From contig NZ_MSCM01000001.1 in NCBI RefSeq assembly GCF_002954665.1, positions 603,608-667,607 of the forward strand: a stretch of DNA of 64,000 nt, in the 5' to 3' direction. This document shows positions 8,798 through 17,621 of this stretch, piece by piece. The position numbers and the translations under genes are program-made. The notes beneath the pieces were generated by a model. It was not told where the DNA came from. It searched no databases and worked only from the letters and a program-made list of their open reading frames with translations. How positions within the stretch are numbered: position 1 is the first letter of the stretch; the number at the start of each line of letters is the position of its first letter. Source of the DNA: Polaribacter glomeratus (GTDB lineage: Bacteria > Bacteroidota > Bacteroidia > Flavobacteriales > Flavobacteriaceae).

Positions 8798-9451
8798 ATG
8801 AAAAAAGGATTTATTTTTGATTTGGACGGAGTTATTGTTGACACTGCCAAATATCATTATTTAGCTTGGAAAAAGTTAGCAAACGAATTAGGTTTCGAAT
8901 TTACACATGCACAAAATGAGTTGTTTAAAGGTGTTAGTAGAAAACGCTGTTTAGAAATTTTGTTAGAAATTGGTAATAGAGAAGCTACACAAGTAGAATT
9001 TGATTTGTGGATGGTCGAAAAAAATGTAGACTATTTAAAGTATATAGAAAACATGGATGCATCAGAAATTTTACCAGATGTACCTAAAATTTTAGAATTT
9101 TTAAAAAGTAATAACATTCCTATAGCATTAGGATCTGCAAGTAAAAATGCACAACCTATTTTAGAAAAAGTTGGTTTATTACATTATTTTGATGCAATTG
9201 TAGACGGTAATAATGTAACAAAAGCAAAACCAGATCCAGAAGTTTTTTTACTAGCGGCAAAGCAATTAGGTGTAAACGCAGCAGATTGTATTGTTTTTGA
9301 AGACGCTGTTGCTGGTGTAGAAGCTGCAAATGCTGCAAACATGATAAGTATTGGTATTGGTGATAAAAATATACTTTCTGAAGCACAATTTAACTTTAGA
9401 GATTTTACAGAAATTAGTATCGAGTTTATACAAGAGTTGATTGATAAATAA
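8798..9451 (+). CDS. pgmB: Beta-phosphoglucomutase (HAD superfamily)
   Basis: The 217-residue protein begins with the HAD motif FDLDGVIVDT, giving the phospho-accepting Asp8 and acid/base Asp10 that define beta-phosphoglucomutases. The helical cap follows (YHYLAWKKLANELGF; FKGVSRKRCLEILLE), then motif II in LGSASKN, the motif III Lys in KAKPDPEVF, and the metal-binding acids in VFEDAVAGVEAA. It converts beta-glucose-1-phosphate to glucose-6-phosphate in the cytoplasm. This is exactly the step needed after the inverting maltose phosphorylase encoded next, so the two form a phosphorolytic maltose pathway. There is no signal peptide and the length is normal for the family. Confidence 0.95.
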   Translation: MKKGFIFDLDGVIVDTAKYHYLAWKKLANELGFEFTHAQNELFKGVSRKRCLEILLEIGNREATQVEFDLWMVEKNVDYLKYIENMDASEILPDVPKILEFLKSNNIPIALGSASKNAQPILEKVGLLHYFDAIVDGNNVTKAKPDPEVFLLAAKQLGVNAADCIVFEDAVAGVEAANAANMISIGIGDKNILSEAQFNFRDFTEISIEFIQELIDK

Positions 9452-9541
9452 GAAATAGAGAATAGAAAATAGAAAATAGAAAAAAGAATCAAGACAAAAG
9501 CTAAAAGAGAGTTGAGAAAAGAGATAAGACAATAGAGAAAT
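9450..9541 (+). repeat. Purine-rich low-complexity tract after pgmB
   Basis: Starting at the pgmB stop codon, about 90 nt consist almost only of A and G, with the near-tandem unit AGAAAAT repeated (agaatagaaaatagaaaata) and then an AGAATCAAGACAAAAG segment. No coding signal is seen on the plus strand. Similar purine tracts occur between genes in flavobacterial genomes as dispersed elements; I base that on general recollection. It gives rise to pyrimidine-rich open frames on the other strand that are not genes. Confidence 0.45.
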
Positions 9542-9720
9542 CTTTGATGTTTATCACTTTAAAAAGATCTTATTAAATAGTAATTTGTTTGATTAGAAAA
9601 CAACCTAAAATCTATTTTCTAATAGTTATATATCTTAAAAAATAAAAAATAAATAACAGAACAATAAGAAGTCCATTAGCGAAGCAGTTTGGCATATTTG
9701 TTCTCATATCATAAAAAAAA

Positions 9721-12027
9721 ATGAATCAAGATTATATCATACCAAATGAATGGTCTATCATAGAAGAGGGATTTAATTCAGATAAAGTAAAATCTTCAGA
9801 AAGCTTGTTTAGCATTGGTAACGGAGCCATGGGACAACGTGCTAATTTTGAAGAAAATTATACAGGAGAAACGTTTCAAGGAAGTTATATTGGTGGTGTT
9901 TATTATCCTGATAAAACAAGAGTTGGATGGTGGAAAAACGGATATCCAGAGTATTTTGCAAAGGTTTTAAATGCGCCAAATTGGATCGGAATTAACGTTC
10001 AAATTAACGACGAAAAACTAGATTTACATACCTGCAAAGAAGTGTTGAAATTTAAAAGAGAACTCAACATGAAAGAAGGTTGGTTGTCAAGAAGTTTTGA
10101 GGCGGTTTTACAAAACGGAATCAAAATTAAGGTAGATTCAAAACGTTTTTTAAGTCTAGAATTAGATGAAGTTGGTGCAATTAAATACGAAGTAACTCCT
10201 TTAAATTTGGATGCAAAAATTACTTTTTCTCCTTATTTAGATGCAGGAATAACAAATGTAGACACCAATTGGGATGACCAATTTTGGGATGTTTTAGCAG
10301 TTTCTCAAAACAATCAACAATCTTACATTGAGGCAAGAACCATGAAAACACATTTTTATACGTGTACTTTTATGGAATCTAGATTGTTTATAAATGACGA
10401 TGAGGTTATTACCGGCTGTAATGTAGAGAAAACATCAAATTACACCTCTTGCAATTATCAGCAAGAAATTAAAAAAAATCAAACTTTTGCCATTCATAAA
10501 TTTGGTGGTTATGTAGTTGATAGAAATCATGATAAAGACGAATTGGTTGCTGCAGCAAAAGACGTTTTAGACAAAGCCGTAAGTTTTGGTTTTGAGGCTT
10601 TATTAGAAACTCAAAAACAATCTTGGGCTCAAATTTGGCACATGTCAGACATTACAATTTCTGGTGATGTAAAAGCACAACAAGGAATTCGTTTTAATAT
10701 TTATCAGTTAAATCAGACCTATTTAGGAACCGATGCTTCTTTAAATATTGGTCCGAAAGGATTTACTGGCGAAAAATATGGTGGAAGCACGTATTGGGAT
10801 ACAGAAGCGTATTGTATTCCTTTTTACATGGCAACCAAAGACCAAAAAGTTGCAAGAACTTTATTAGAATACAGATACAATCATTTAGAAAAAGCCATTG
10901 AAAATGCCGCAAAACTTGGTTTTAATAACGGAGCAGCATTGTACCCAATGGTTACTATGAATGGCGAAGAATGCCACAACGAATGGGAAATTACTTTCGA
11001 AGAAATTCATAGAAATGGCGCCATTGCTTTTGCTATTTTTAACTACGAGCGTTTTACAAATGATACAACCTATATTCCAGAAAAAGGATTAGAAGTTTTA
11101 ATTGCGATTGCACGTTTTTGGCAACAAAGAGCAACTTTTTCTTCGGATAAAAATAAGTTTATGATTTTAGGAGTAACTGGTCCTAATGAATATGAAAACA
11201 ACATCAACAATAACTTTTACACAAATTATATTGCAAAATGGTGTATTAATTATGCGTTAGAAAATATAGAAAAGATTAAAACTAATCACAGTTCAGATTA
11301 CATCCGAATTAAAGAAAAAACAACTTTTTCTGAAGATGAATTATCAAAATGGAAAAATGTGGCTGACAATATGTATTTCCCTTTTTCAGAAAAGCATAAT
11401 GTTTTCTTGCAGCAAGATGGTTTTTTAGACAAGGAATTAATTACGGTTACAGATTTAGATCAGAGCCAAAGACCGATCAACCAAAAATGGAGTTGGGACA
11501 GGATTTTGCGTTCACCATATATAAAACAAGCAGATACTTTGCAAGGTTTTTATATGTTCGAAGATCATTTTTCTACCGAAGAATTAGAACGTCATTTTGA
11601 GTTTTATGAACCTTTTACGGTGCATGAAAGTTCATTATCGCCTTGTGTACACAGTATTCAGGCTGCAAAATTAAATAGAATAGAACAAGCGTATACGTTC
11701 TATTTAAGAACTTCTCGTTTAGATTTGGACGATTACAATCACGAAGTAGAAGAAGGTTTACATATAACTTCTATGGCAGGAACTTGGATGAGTATTGTAG
11801 AAGGTTTTGGAGGAATGAGAATTTTAAATAACACCTTATCGTTTTCGCCAAAAATACCTAAACAATGGAAATCGTATTCATTTAAAGTGAATTTTAGAAA
11901 TCAGATAATAAAAGTAAACGTGCATCAAAATAAAACTGATTTTGAGTTAGAAGGAACTTTTGATGTACATATTTTAGTAAATGGCGAACCTATAATTGTT
12001 TCTCCAGATAATTTAGTAACAGTGTAA
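9721..12027 (+). CDS. GH65 maltose phosphorylase (cytoplasmic)
   Basis: This 768-residue protein has no signal peptide. It has the GH65 architecture: an N-terminal beta-sandwich (WSIIEEGFNSDKVKSSESLFSIGNGAMGQRA; GSYIGGVYYPDKTRVGWWKNGYPEYF), the helical (alpha/alpha)6 barrel, and a short C-terminal beta domain. The catalytic region is recognisable as ECHNEWEITFEEIHRN around residues 418-433, with the conserved Glu that acts as general acid; a phosphate-binding region is expected later in the barrel (HESSLSPCVHSIQAAKL). It splits maltose with phosphate into glucose and beta-glucose-1-phosphate. The adjacent pgmB and permease support this assignment over kojibiose or trehalose phosphorylase, which share the fold. 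Length is typical. Confidence 0.93.
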   Translation: MNQDYIIPNEWSIIEEGFNSDKVKSSESLFSIGNGAMGQRANFEENYTGETFQGSYIGGVYYPDKTRVGWWKNGYPEYFAKVLNAPNWIGINVQINDEKLDLHTCKEVLKFKRELNMKEGWLSRSFEAVLQNGIKIKVDSKRFLSLELDEVGAIKYEVTPLNLDAKITFSPYLDAGITNVDTNWDDQFWDVLAVSQNNQQSYIEARTMKTHFYTCTFMESRLFINDDEVITGCNVEKTSNYTSCNYQQEIKKNQTFAIHKFGGYVVDRNHDKDELVAAAKDVLDKAVSFGFEALLETQKQSWAQIWHMSDITISGDVKAQQGIRFNIYQLNQTYLGTDASLNIGPKGFTGEKYGGSTYWDTEAYCIPFYMATKDQKVARTLLEYRYNHLEKAIENAAKLGFNNGAALYPMVTMNGEECHNEWEITFEEIHRNGAIAFAIFNYERFTNDTTYIPEKGLEVLIAIARFWQQRATFSSDKNKFMILGVTGPNEYENNINNNFYTNYIAKWCINYALENIEKIKTNHSSDYIRIKEKTTFSEDELSKWKNVADNMYFPFSEKHNVFLQQDGFLDKELITVTDLDQSQRPINQKWSWDRILRSPYIKQADTLQGFYMFEDHFSTEELERHFEFYEPFTVHESSLSPCVHSIQAAKLNRIEQAYTFYLRTSRLDLDDYNHEVEEGLHITSMAGTWMSIVEGFGGMRILNNTLSFSPKIPKQWKSYSFKVNFRNQIIKVNVHQNKTDFELEGTFDVHILVNGEPIIVSPDNLVTV

Positions 12028-12050
12028 ATTCACGAAACGATTACCTAAAA

Positions 12051-12079
12051 ACCTACAAGATTTTTAAAACCTTGTAGGT
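12051..12079. terminator. Hairpin between GH65 and GH13 genes (terminator/attenuator-like)
   Basis: ACCTACAAG (12051-12059) pairs perfectly with CTTGTAGGT (12071-12079) across an 11-nt A/T loop. It is followed by TATAATTAG rather than a run of T, so it is a weak intrinsic terminator at best. The CTACAAG...CTTGTAG hairpin is of a type seen often between flavobacterial genes and may be a dispersed repeat that also stabilises upstream mRNA. Confidence 0.5.
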
Positions 12080-12101
12080 ATAATTAGTAAAATCAATAAA
12101 A

Positions 12102-14033
12102 ATGAAAAATCTATCAGTACTAATAGTTATTGTATTTTTATTTTCCTGTCAAAAAAAAGAAATGCAAAATAAAAAAGAAACTTTAGAGATACCAGTAACC
12201 AATTCTTTTCTAGAGATAGTTGAGCCCCCTAATTGGTTCATTGGTTTTAAGGATACTTCGTTACAACTCTTAGTAAAAGAAAAAAATATTGGGAACTCAA
12301 ACCCTATAATTTCTTATGAAGGCGTTTCTATTATAAAAGTGAACAAAGCAAGAAGTAAAAACTATTTATTTATTGATTTAAAGATTGATGCATCAACAAA
12401 AGCAGGGAAATTTGACATTGTTTTTACCTTTGATGATGGCACAACAAAAACACATACTTACGAATTAAAATCAAGAGAAAAATCAGCTGATGAATATGTT
12501 GGTTTTACAAGTGCGGATGCTATTTATTTAATTACTCCAGATCGCTTTGCAAATGCTGATGAAAGCAATGATGTTTATAATAATTTAAAAGATACCTCTT
12601 TAAATAGAACAAATGGTTACGAGCGTCATGGAGGTGATTTAAAGGGAATTACGAATAACATCAACTATATTTCAGATTTGGGTTTTACAGCAGTTTGGCC
12701 AACTCCAGTTTTATTAAATGATACTCCCAGAGCATCTTATCACGGCTACGCAATAACAGATTATTACCAAGTTGATCCGCGTTTTGGAACCCTAGATGAC
12801 TATAAAAATTTAGCGGATGAATTGCGTGAAAAAGGAATGAAATTAATCATGGATCAAGTGGCAAATCATTGTGGATTAGAACATTGGTGGATGAAAGATC
12901 TGCCTTTTGATGATTGGGTAAACAATCAGAAAAACTATGAAGACAATATAGAAAATTGGAATAATGAAACAAATATTGGCTCGAATCATAGAAGAACTAC
13001 AAATCAAGATTTATACGCTTCAGAGATTGATCGAAAAGGAAATAACGAAGGTTGGTTTGTTGCAGGAATGCCAGATTTAAATCAGCGAAATCCATTTATG
13101 GCAAAATATATTATTCAGAATAGTATTTGGTGGATTGAAACGCTGGGTTTAGGCGGAATTCGTCAAGACACCTATCCGTATCCAGATAAAAAATTTATGA
13201 GTAATTGGGCGGGTTCTATTATGAATGAATACCCTAACTTTTCTATTACTGGCGAAGAATGGAGTTATAATCCTTTAATCGTTGGCTATTGGCAAAAAGG
13301 CGCAAATAATAAAGATGGGTATGAATCAAATTTAAAATCGCCAATGGATTTCCCGATGATGAAATCTATTTTAGAAGGAATTAATGAACAAGAAGCTTGG
13401 GACCAAGGTTTGATAAAAATTTATGAAGGTTTAGCAAATGATTTTCATTATAAAACACCTAAAGATTTGGTTGCTTTTTTAGATAATCACGATAAAAGCA
13501 GGTTGTTTACAGAAGTGCATCAAGATGCAGCGAACGCAAAAATGGCGCTGGGTTATTTATTGATGATGCCTAGAATTCCGCAAATTTATTACGGAACAGA
13601 AATTTTAATGAACGATACTGCAAACCCTGGTGATCATGGATTAATTAGAACCGATTTTCCTGGAGGCTGGAAAGGCGATAAAGTAAATGCATTTACAGGT
13701 GAAGGTTTAACGGATGTTCAAAAAGAGATGCAATCTTTTGTAAGTAAAGTTTTAAATTATAGAAAAAACAGTGCTGCAATTCATGACGGAAAAACAGTTC
13801 ATTTTGCACCATTTATGGGCACTTATTTTTTATTCAGAATTAAGAATGATGAAACGGTTGTGCATATTATCAACAAAAATGACAAACCAATTACGATTGA
13901 TTTAAAACAATATTCAGAAATAGGTTTGAATGGCAAAAAGTTAAAGAATATTATAACTGGTGAAGCTTTTATTTGGGGTGATGAAATAAAATTATCAAAA
14001 AAAGGAAATCTTATTTTAACTACAAAATTCTAA
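12102..14033 (+). CDS. GH13 neopullulanase/cyclomaltodextrinase-type lipoprotein (SusA-like)
   Basis: The 643-residue protein carries a lipoprotein signal (VFLFSC followed by QKKE, without an acidic run, which points to the periplasmic side). An N-terminal beta-sandwich of the cyclomaltodextrinase type spans about residues 30-135. The catalytic GH13 barrel has conserved region I as MDQVANHC, the nucleophile Asp356 in GGIRQDTYP, acid/base Glu385 in SITGEEW and Asp464 in FLDNHDKSR. A small C-terminal beta domain closes it (residues about 560-643). This matches SusA-type neopullulanases that cut imported maltodextrins or cyclodextrins in the periplasm. It begins 74 nt after the GH65 gene, with a hairpin in the gap. 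Confidence 0.9.
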   Translation: MKNLSVLIVIVFLFSCQKKEMQNKKETLEIPVTNSFLEIVEPPNWFIGFKDTSLQLLVKEKNIGNSNPIISYEGVSIIKVNKARSKNYLFIDLKIDASTKAGKFDIVFTFDDGTTKTHTYELKSREKSADEYVGFTSADAIYLITPDRFANADESNDVYNNLKDTSLNRTNGYERHGGDLKGITNNINYISDLGFTAVWPTPVLLNDTPRASYHGYAITDYYQVDPRFGTLDDYKNLADELREKGMKLIMDQVANHCGLEHWWMKDLPFDDWVNNQKNYEDNIENWNNETNIGSNHRRTTNQDLYASEIDRKGNNEGWFVAGMPDLNQRNPFMAKYIIQNSIWWIETLGLGGIRQDTYPYPDKKFMSNWAGSIMNEYPNFSITGEEWSYNPLIVGYWQKGANNKDGYESNLKSPMDFPMMKSILEGINEQEAWDQGLIKIYEGLANDFHYKTPKDLVAFLDNHDKSRLFTEVHQDAANAKMALGYLLMMPRIPQIYYGTEILMNDTANPGDHGLIRTDFPGGWKGDKVNAFTGEGLTDVQKEMQSFVSKVLNYRKNSAAIHDGKTVHFAPFMGTYFLFRIKNDETVVHIINKNDKPITIDLKQYSEIGLNGKKLKNIITGEAFIWGDEIKLSKKGNLILTTKF

Positions 14034-14062
14034 TTTCTTAAATTGCTCTTTAAGTTTGATCG

Positions 14063-14082
14063 ATTCTACTTTGAGGTAGAAT
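14063..14082. repeat. Short hairpin between GH13 and esterase genes
   Basis: ATTCTAC (14063-14069) pairs perfectly with GTAGAAT (14076-14082) around the loop TTTGAG. It is A/T-rich, has no T-tract after it, and probably does not end transcription. Confidence 0.35.
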
Positions 14083-14116
14083 AGCGTATAACTAAAACCC
14101 TAAAAACTAGATTATA

Positions 14117-15067
14117 ATGAAAAATTTAAGTGTTCTTTTGTCCATTTTTTTGCTAATTTCTTGCAATTCAAAAAATACAGAAGCTTTTAAAAATATTAAA
14201 TCTGCTGTGGTTGAAGATGCAGTTTTAGCATCAGGAAAATTATTAAGAGTAGACTCTTTTCCTTCAGTAAATATAACTCCAAGACCTGTTGATATTTGGT
14301 TGCCTAGTGCTTATTCCGCAGAAAAAAAATATGCAGTTTTATACATGCATGATGGTCAAAATTTATTTGATTCTACAAAAACTTGGAACAAACAAGAGTG
14401 GAAAATTGATGAAGCTGCCACAGATTTAATGGCTCAAAAAATAACCAGGGATTTTATAGTTGTTGGTATTCATAACATTCCAGATATTCGTTGGCAAGAT
14501 TTATTTCCAGAAAAAGCGATGGATTTTATGGATAAAGATAGAAAAGAAGGTGTTTATAAAAGAGCAAAAGAAGGTGATTTTTCGATTGATTTTAAAGGCG
14601 ATAATTATTTAAAATTTATAGTTTCAGAATTAAAACCATATATAGATGCAACGTATTCTGTGCATGCTGATAAAGAAAACACCTTTGTAGCAGGTTCTTC
14701 TATGGGTGGTTTAATGTCTATGTATGCAATTTCTGAATATCCAGCTGTTTTTGAAGGTGCAGCCTGTTTATCTACTCATTGGGTAGGCGGAATGGCGGAG
14801 GAAAACAACCCGTTTCCTAGTGCAATTTTTAAATATGTAGATGCAAATATTCCAGATCCTAAAACGCACAGAATTTATTTTGATTATGGAGACAAAACTT
14901 TAGATCGTCATTATCCTCAATATGCATCTCTTGTAGATGATTTATATTATAAAAAAGGATATTCAATCGAAAATTATAGAAACTTATTTTTTCCAGACGC
15001 GGATCATTCAGAAAAATCTTGGCAAAAAAGAATACATATTCCGTTGTCTTTTTTATTAAAAGAATAA
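14117..15067 (+). CDS. Putative esterase-family alpha/beta hydrolase lipoprotein
   Basis: The 316-residue protein has a lipoprotein signal (FLLISCNSK) and an esterase-D-like alpha/beta hydrolase fold. Visible motifs are YMHDGQNLFD, typical of this family, and GSSMGG with the nucleophile Ser195. A likely acid and His are near FDYGDKTLD and PDADHSEKSW. Proteins of this kind are regularly found inside Bacteroidota starch loci, where they are annotated as putative esterases, but a defined substrate is not settled to my knowledge. It starts 83 nt after the GH13 gene and shares the MKNLSVL opening with it, which probably reflects convergent signal peptides. Deacylation of modified glucans, or a degenerate role, are both possible. 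Confidence 0.8.
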   Translation: MKNLSVLLSIFLLISCNSKNTEAFKNIKSAVVEDAVLASGKLLRVDSFPSVNITPRPVDIWLPSAYSAEKKYAVLYMHDGQNLFDSTKTWNKQEWKIDEAATDLMAQKITRDFIVVGIHNIPDIRWQDLFPEKAMDFMDKDRKEGVYKRAKEGDFSIDFKGDNYLKFIVSELKPYIDATYSVHADKENTFVAGSSMGGLMSMYAISEYPAVFEGAACLSTHWVGGMAEENNPFPSAIFKYVDANIPDPKTHRIYFDYGDKTLDRHYPQYASLVDDLYYKKGYSIENYRNLFFPDADHSEKSWQKRIHIPLSFLLKE

Positions 15068-15130
15068 TTAGAAAAATAAAGAGGTTAAAGGTTTTTAAAC
15101 CCTTTGAAATCTAAATTATAAAAAGCTGAC

Positions 15131-15174
15131 AGTTCGAGTGATTCCGATTTTTCATCGGAATTGTATAGAGAACT
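15131..15174. repeat. Nested hairpin of the 'cagttcgagtga' type between esterase and GH31 genes
   Basis: An inner stem ATTCCGAT (15141-15148) pairs perfectly with ATCGGAAT (15154-15161) over loop TTTTC. An outer stem AGTTC (15131-15135) pairs with GAACT (15170-15174). The flanks TGACAGTTCGAGTGATTC and ATAGAGAACTT look like a dispersed family I remember from flavobacterial genomes (gttcgagtga ... cgagaact). It sits in the 121-nt spacer and interrupts no gene. Confidence 0.5.
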
Positions 15175-15188
15175 TATAAAAATTAAAT

Positions 15189-17612
15189 ATGAAGAATTAT
15201 AAAATCCTTTTTTTATCCGTTTTTATTACAGCTTTTTCGGTTGCTCAAAATTCAAATAGAGTTTTTAAGAGCGCTGAATTTAAAGACGGTGAATTCTTAA
15301 ATATTGAAGTAAATGATGGGGTTTATAAAATTCAATTTTATAATACTAAAATAGTTGAAACTACTTTTATTCCATTAGATGAACAATTTAATAAAGATTC
15401 TCATGCGGTAGTTTTAAAACCTATTTATTCTGATGCTCGATTCAGTGATTCATCAATTTCTGTTAATTTTTATTCCAAAGGTATTTCGGTAAAAGTTCAA
15501 AAATCGCCTTTTAAGATTTCATATTATTATCAAAACAATCTTATTACATCAGAAAAAGAGGGCTATTTTAAATCAAAACACATTCCTTTAGAGTTGGTAA
15601 AAGGAAATATTATTGCTGATGAAACAGAAAAAATTGAATTCAATTTAACTACGGATGAAGTTTTATTTGGCGGAGGCGCAAGAGCTTTAGGAATGAACAG
15701 AAGAGGTAACCGTTTGGCACTTTATAACAGAGCGCAATACGGTTATGAAACGCATGCAGAATTAATGAATTTTACAATTCCGTTAGTAATTTCATCAAAA
15801 AAATACATGCTTCATTTTGATAATGCACCCATTGGTTATTTAGATTTAGATAGTAAAAATGACAATTCGTTAACCTATGAAACGATTTCTGGACGAAAAA
15901 CATATCAAGTTATTGTAGGAGACTCGTGGATAGATTTAATAGATAATTACACCAATTTAACAGGAAAACAACCGTTGCCACCAAGATGGACTTTAGGTAA
16001 TTTTTCGAGCAGATTTGGCTATCATTCTCAAAAAGAAACAGCGGCAACTATTGATAAATTTAAAGAGGAAAAAATTCCTGTCGATGCTATAATTCTAGAT
16101 TTGTATTGGTTTGGAAAAGAGTTAAAAGGAACCATGGGTAATTTAGAAGTAGATACAGATTCTTTTCCTGATATGAAAGGCATGATTTCTCGTTTAAAAG
16201 ATAAAGGAGTTAAAACTGTTTTAATTACAGAACCTTTTATTTTATCAACTTCTAAAAAATGGAAAGAAGCCGATGAAAAAGAAGTTCTAGCAACCGATTC
16301 TATTGGTAATTCTGCTAAATATGACTTCTATTTTGGAAATACGGGCATTGTAGATATTTATAAAAAAGAAGGAAAAGAATGGTTTTGGAGTATCTATAAA
16401 AATCTTTTAAATTTAGGAGCAAAAGGACTTTGGGGAGATTTAGGAGAGCCAGAAGTATTACCGTCTTGGGTAAATTTCTATAACAAAAAAGCAGATGAAA
16501 TTCATAATATTTATGGTCACGATTGGGCAAGATTAATTTTTGAAGGATATCAAAAAGAATTCCCAAATGAAAGACCTTTTATTTTAATGCGTGCAGGATC
16601 TTCTGGTTCGCAACGATTTGGTATGATTCCGTGGTCTGGAGATGTAAACAGAACTTGGGGCGGTTTGCAGTCTCAACCAGAAATTGCCTTACAAATGGGA
16701 ATGCAAGGTTTGGGCTATATGCACTCTGATTTAGGCGGATTTGCAGGCGCAAATTTAGACGATAACTTATACACGCGGTGGTTACAGTATGGCGTTTTTC
16801 AACCAATATTTAGACCGCACGCGCAAGAAGATGTGCCAAGTGAACCTGTTTTTAGAAGCGATAAAGCCAAGAAATTAGCAAAAGTAGCTATTGAATTGCG
16901 TTATAAATTATTGCCTTACAATTACAATTTAGCATTCGAGAATCATCAAAAAGGAACCCCTTTAATGCGTCCTATTTTCTTTGAAGAGGAGGCTGAAAAA
17001 TTAATGACAAACGCGGTAACTTATTTATGGGGAAAAGATTTTTTAATTACTCCGATTTTAAAAGATTCGGTAAAAACGAAAGAAATTTATTTTCCTAAAA
17101 CTTCCAATTGGGTGAATTTTTATACGGATGAAAAAGTGGAAGGCGGACAAACTAACACGGTAAAAGTGGAGGAGAATACAATTCCGACGTATGTGAGATC
17201 TGGTACATTTATTCCGATGACTAAATTGGTGCAAACTACGGATGATTATAACGGTAATACTTTAGAAATTCACTATTATTTTGATGCATCCGTTAAAGAA
17301 AGTAAAAGAGAACTGTATAACGATAATGGTTTGCTCTCTAATGCTTTTGAAAAAGGGGAATATGAAATTTTAGAATTTGAAGCAGAACTAACGAGAAGAT
17401 ATTTAGAAATTGATTTTGAAGCAGAACTTGGTGAGAATTGGAATTCATCAGAAAAAGAAATTACATTAATTATACATAATATCAATTGGAATCCTAAAAA
17501 GATAAAGGTTAACAGAAAAAGAAAACGTATTTCATCAGAAAATAACACCCTTTCTATTCCTGTAAAATGGAATCCGAATAAAGAATTAAAAGTAAAAATA
17601 ACATTAAAATAG
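15189..17612 (+). CDS. GH31 alpha-glucosidase, exported
   Basis: The 807-residue protein has a Sec signal peptide ending around FSVAQN and no lipobox, so it is probably free in the periplasm. The N-terminal GH31 beta domain includes the substrate-site segment LFGGGARALGMNRRGNRLALYN. The catalytic barrel has PPRWTLGNFSSRFGYHSQKE, the nucleophile Asp417 in LWGDLGEPE, and the downstream GAKGLWGD to WSGDVNRTWGGLQ region that should hold the acid/base Asp. A C-terminal beta-sandwich follows. It would release glucose from non-reducing ends of maltodextrins. The next gene starts only 9 nt after its stop, so the two are co-transcribed. Length is normal for Bacteroidota GH31 alpha-glucosidases. Confidence 0.93.
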   Translation: MKNYKILFLSVFITAFSVAQNSNRVFKSAEFKDGEFLNIEVNDGVYKIQFYNTKIVETTFIPLDEQFNKDSHAVVLKPIYSDARFSDSSISVNFYSKGISVKVQKSPFKISYYYQNNLITSEKEGYFKSKHIPLELVKGNIIADETEKIEFNLTTDEVLFGGGARALGMNRRGNRLALYNRAQYGYETHAELMNFTIPLVISSKKYMLHFDNAPIGYLDLDSKNDNSLTYETISGRKTYQVIVGDSWIDLIDNYTNLTGKQPLPPRWTLGNFSSRFGYHSQKETAATIDKFKEEKIPVDAIILDLYWFGKELKGTMGNLEVDTDSFPDMKGMISRLKDKGVKTVLITEPFILSTSKKWKEADEKEVLATDSIGNSAKYDFYFGNTGIVDIYKKEGKEWFWSIYKNLLNLGAKGLWGDLGEPEVLPSWVNFYNKKADEIHNIYGHDWARLIFEGYQKEFPNERPFILMRAGSSGSQRFGMIPWSGDVNRTWGGLQSQPEIALQMGMQGLGYMHSDLGGFAGANLDDNLYTRWLQYGVFQPIFRPHAQEDVPSEPVFRSDKAKKLAKVAIELRYKLLPYNYNLAFENHQKGTPLMRPIFFEEEAEKLMTNAVTYLWGKDFLITPILKDSVKTKEIYFPKTSNWVNFYTDEKVEGGQTNTVKVEENTIPTYVRSGTFIPMTKLVQTTDDYNGNTLEIHYYFDASVKESKRELYNDNGLLSNAFEKGEYEILEFEAELTRRYLEIDFEAELGENWNSSEKEITLIIHNINWNPKKIKVNRKRKRISSENNTLSIPVKWNPNKELKVKITLK

Positions 17613-17621
17613 CAATCAATT

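Noticed and set aside
9156..9532. Three overlapping minus-strand frames behind pgmB
   Set aside because: They arise from the reverse of pgmB and the purine-rich tract, which gives long pyrimidine codon runs (Leu, Phe, Ser) without stops.
12031..12045. CACGAAACGATTACC as a second LacI operator
   Set aside because: Only the left half matches the palindrome at 6040-6057; the right half lacks TTTCG. It lies right after the GH65 stop codon without a promoter.
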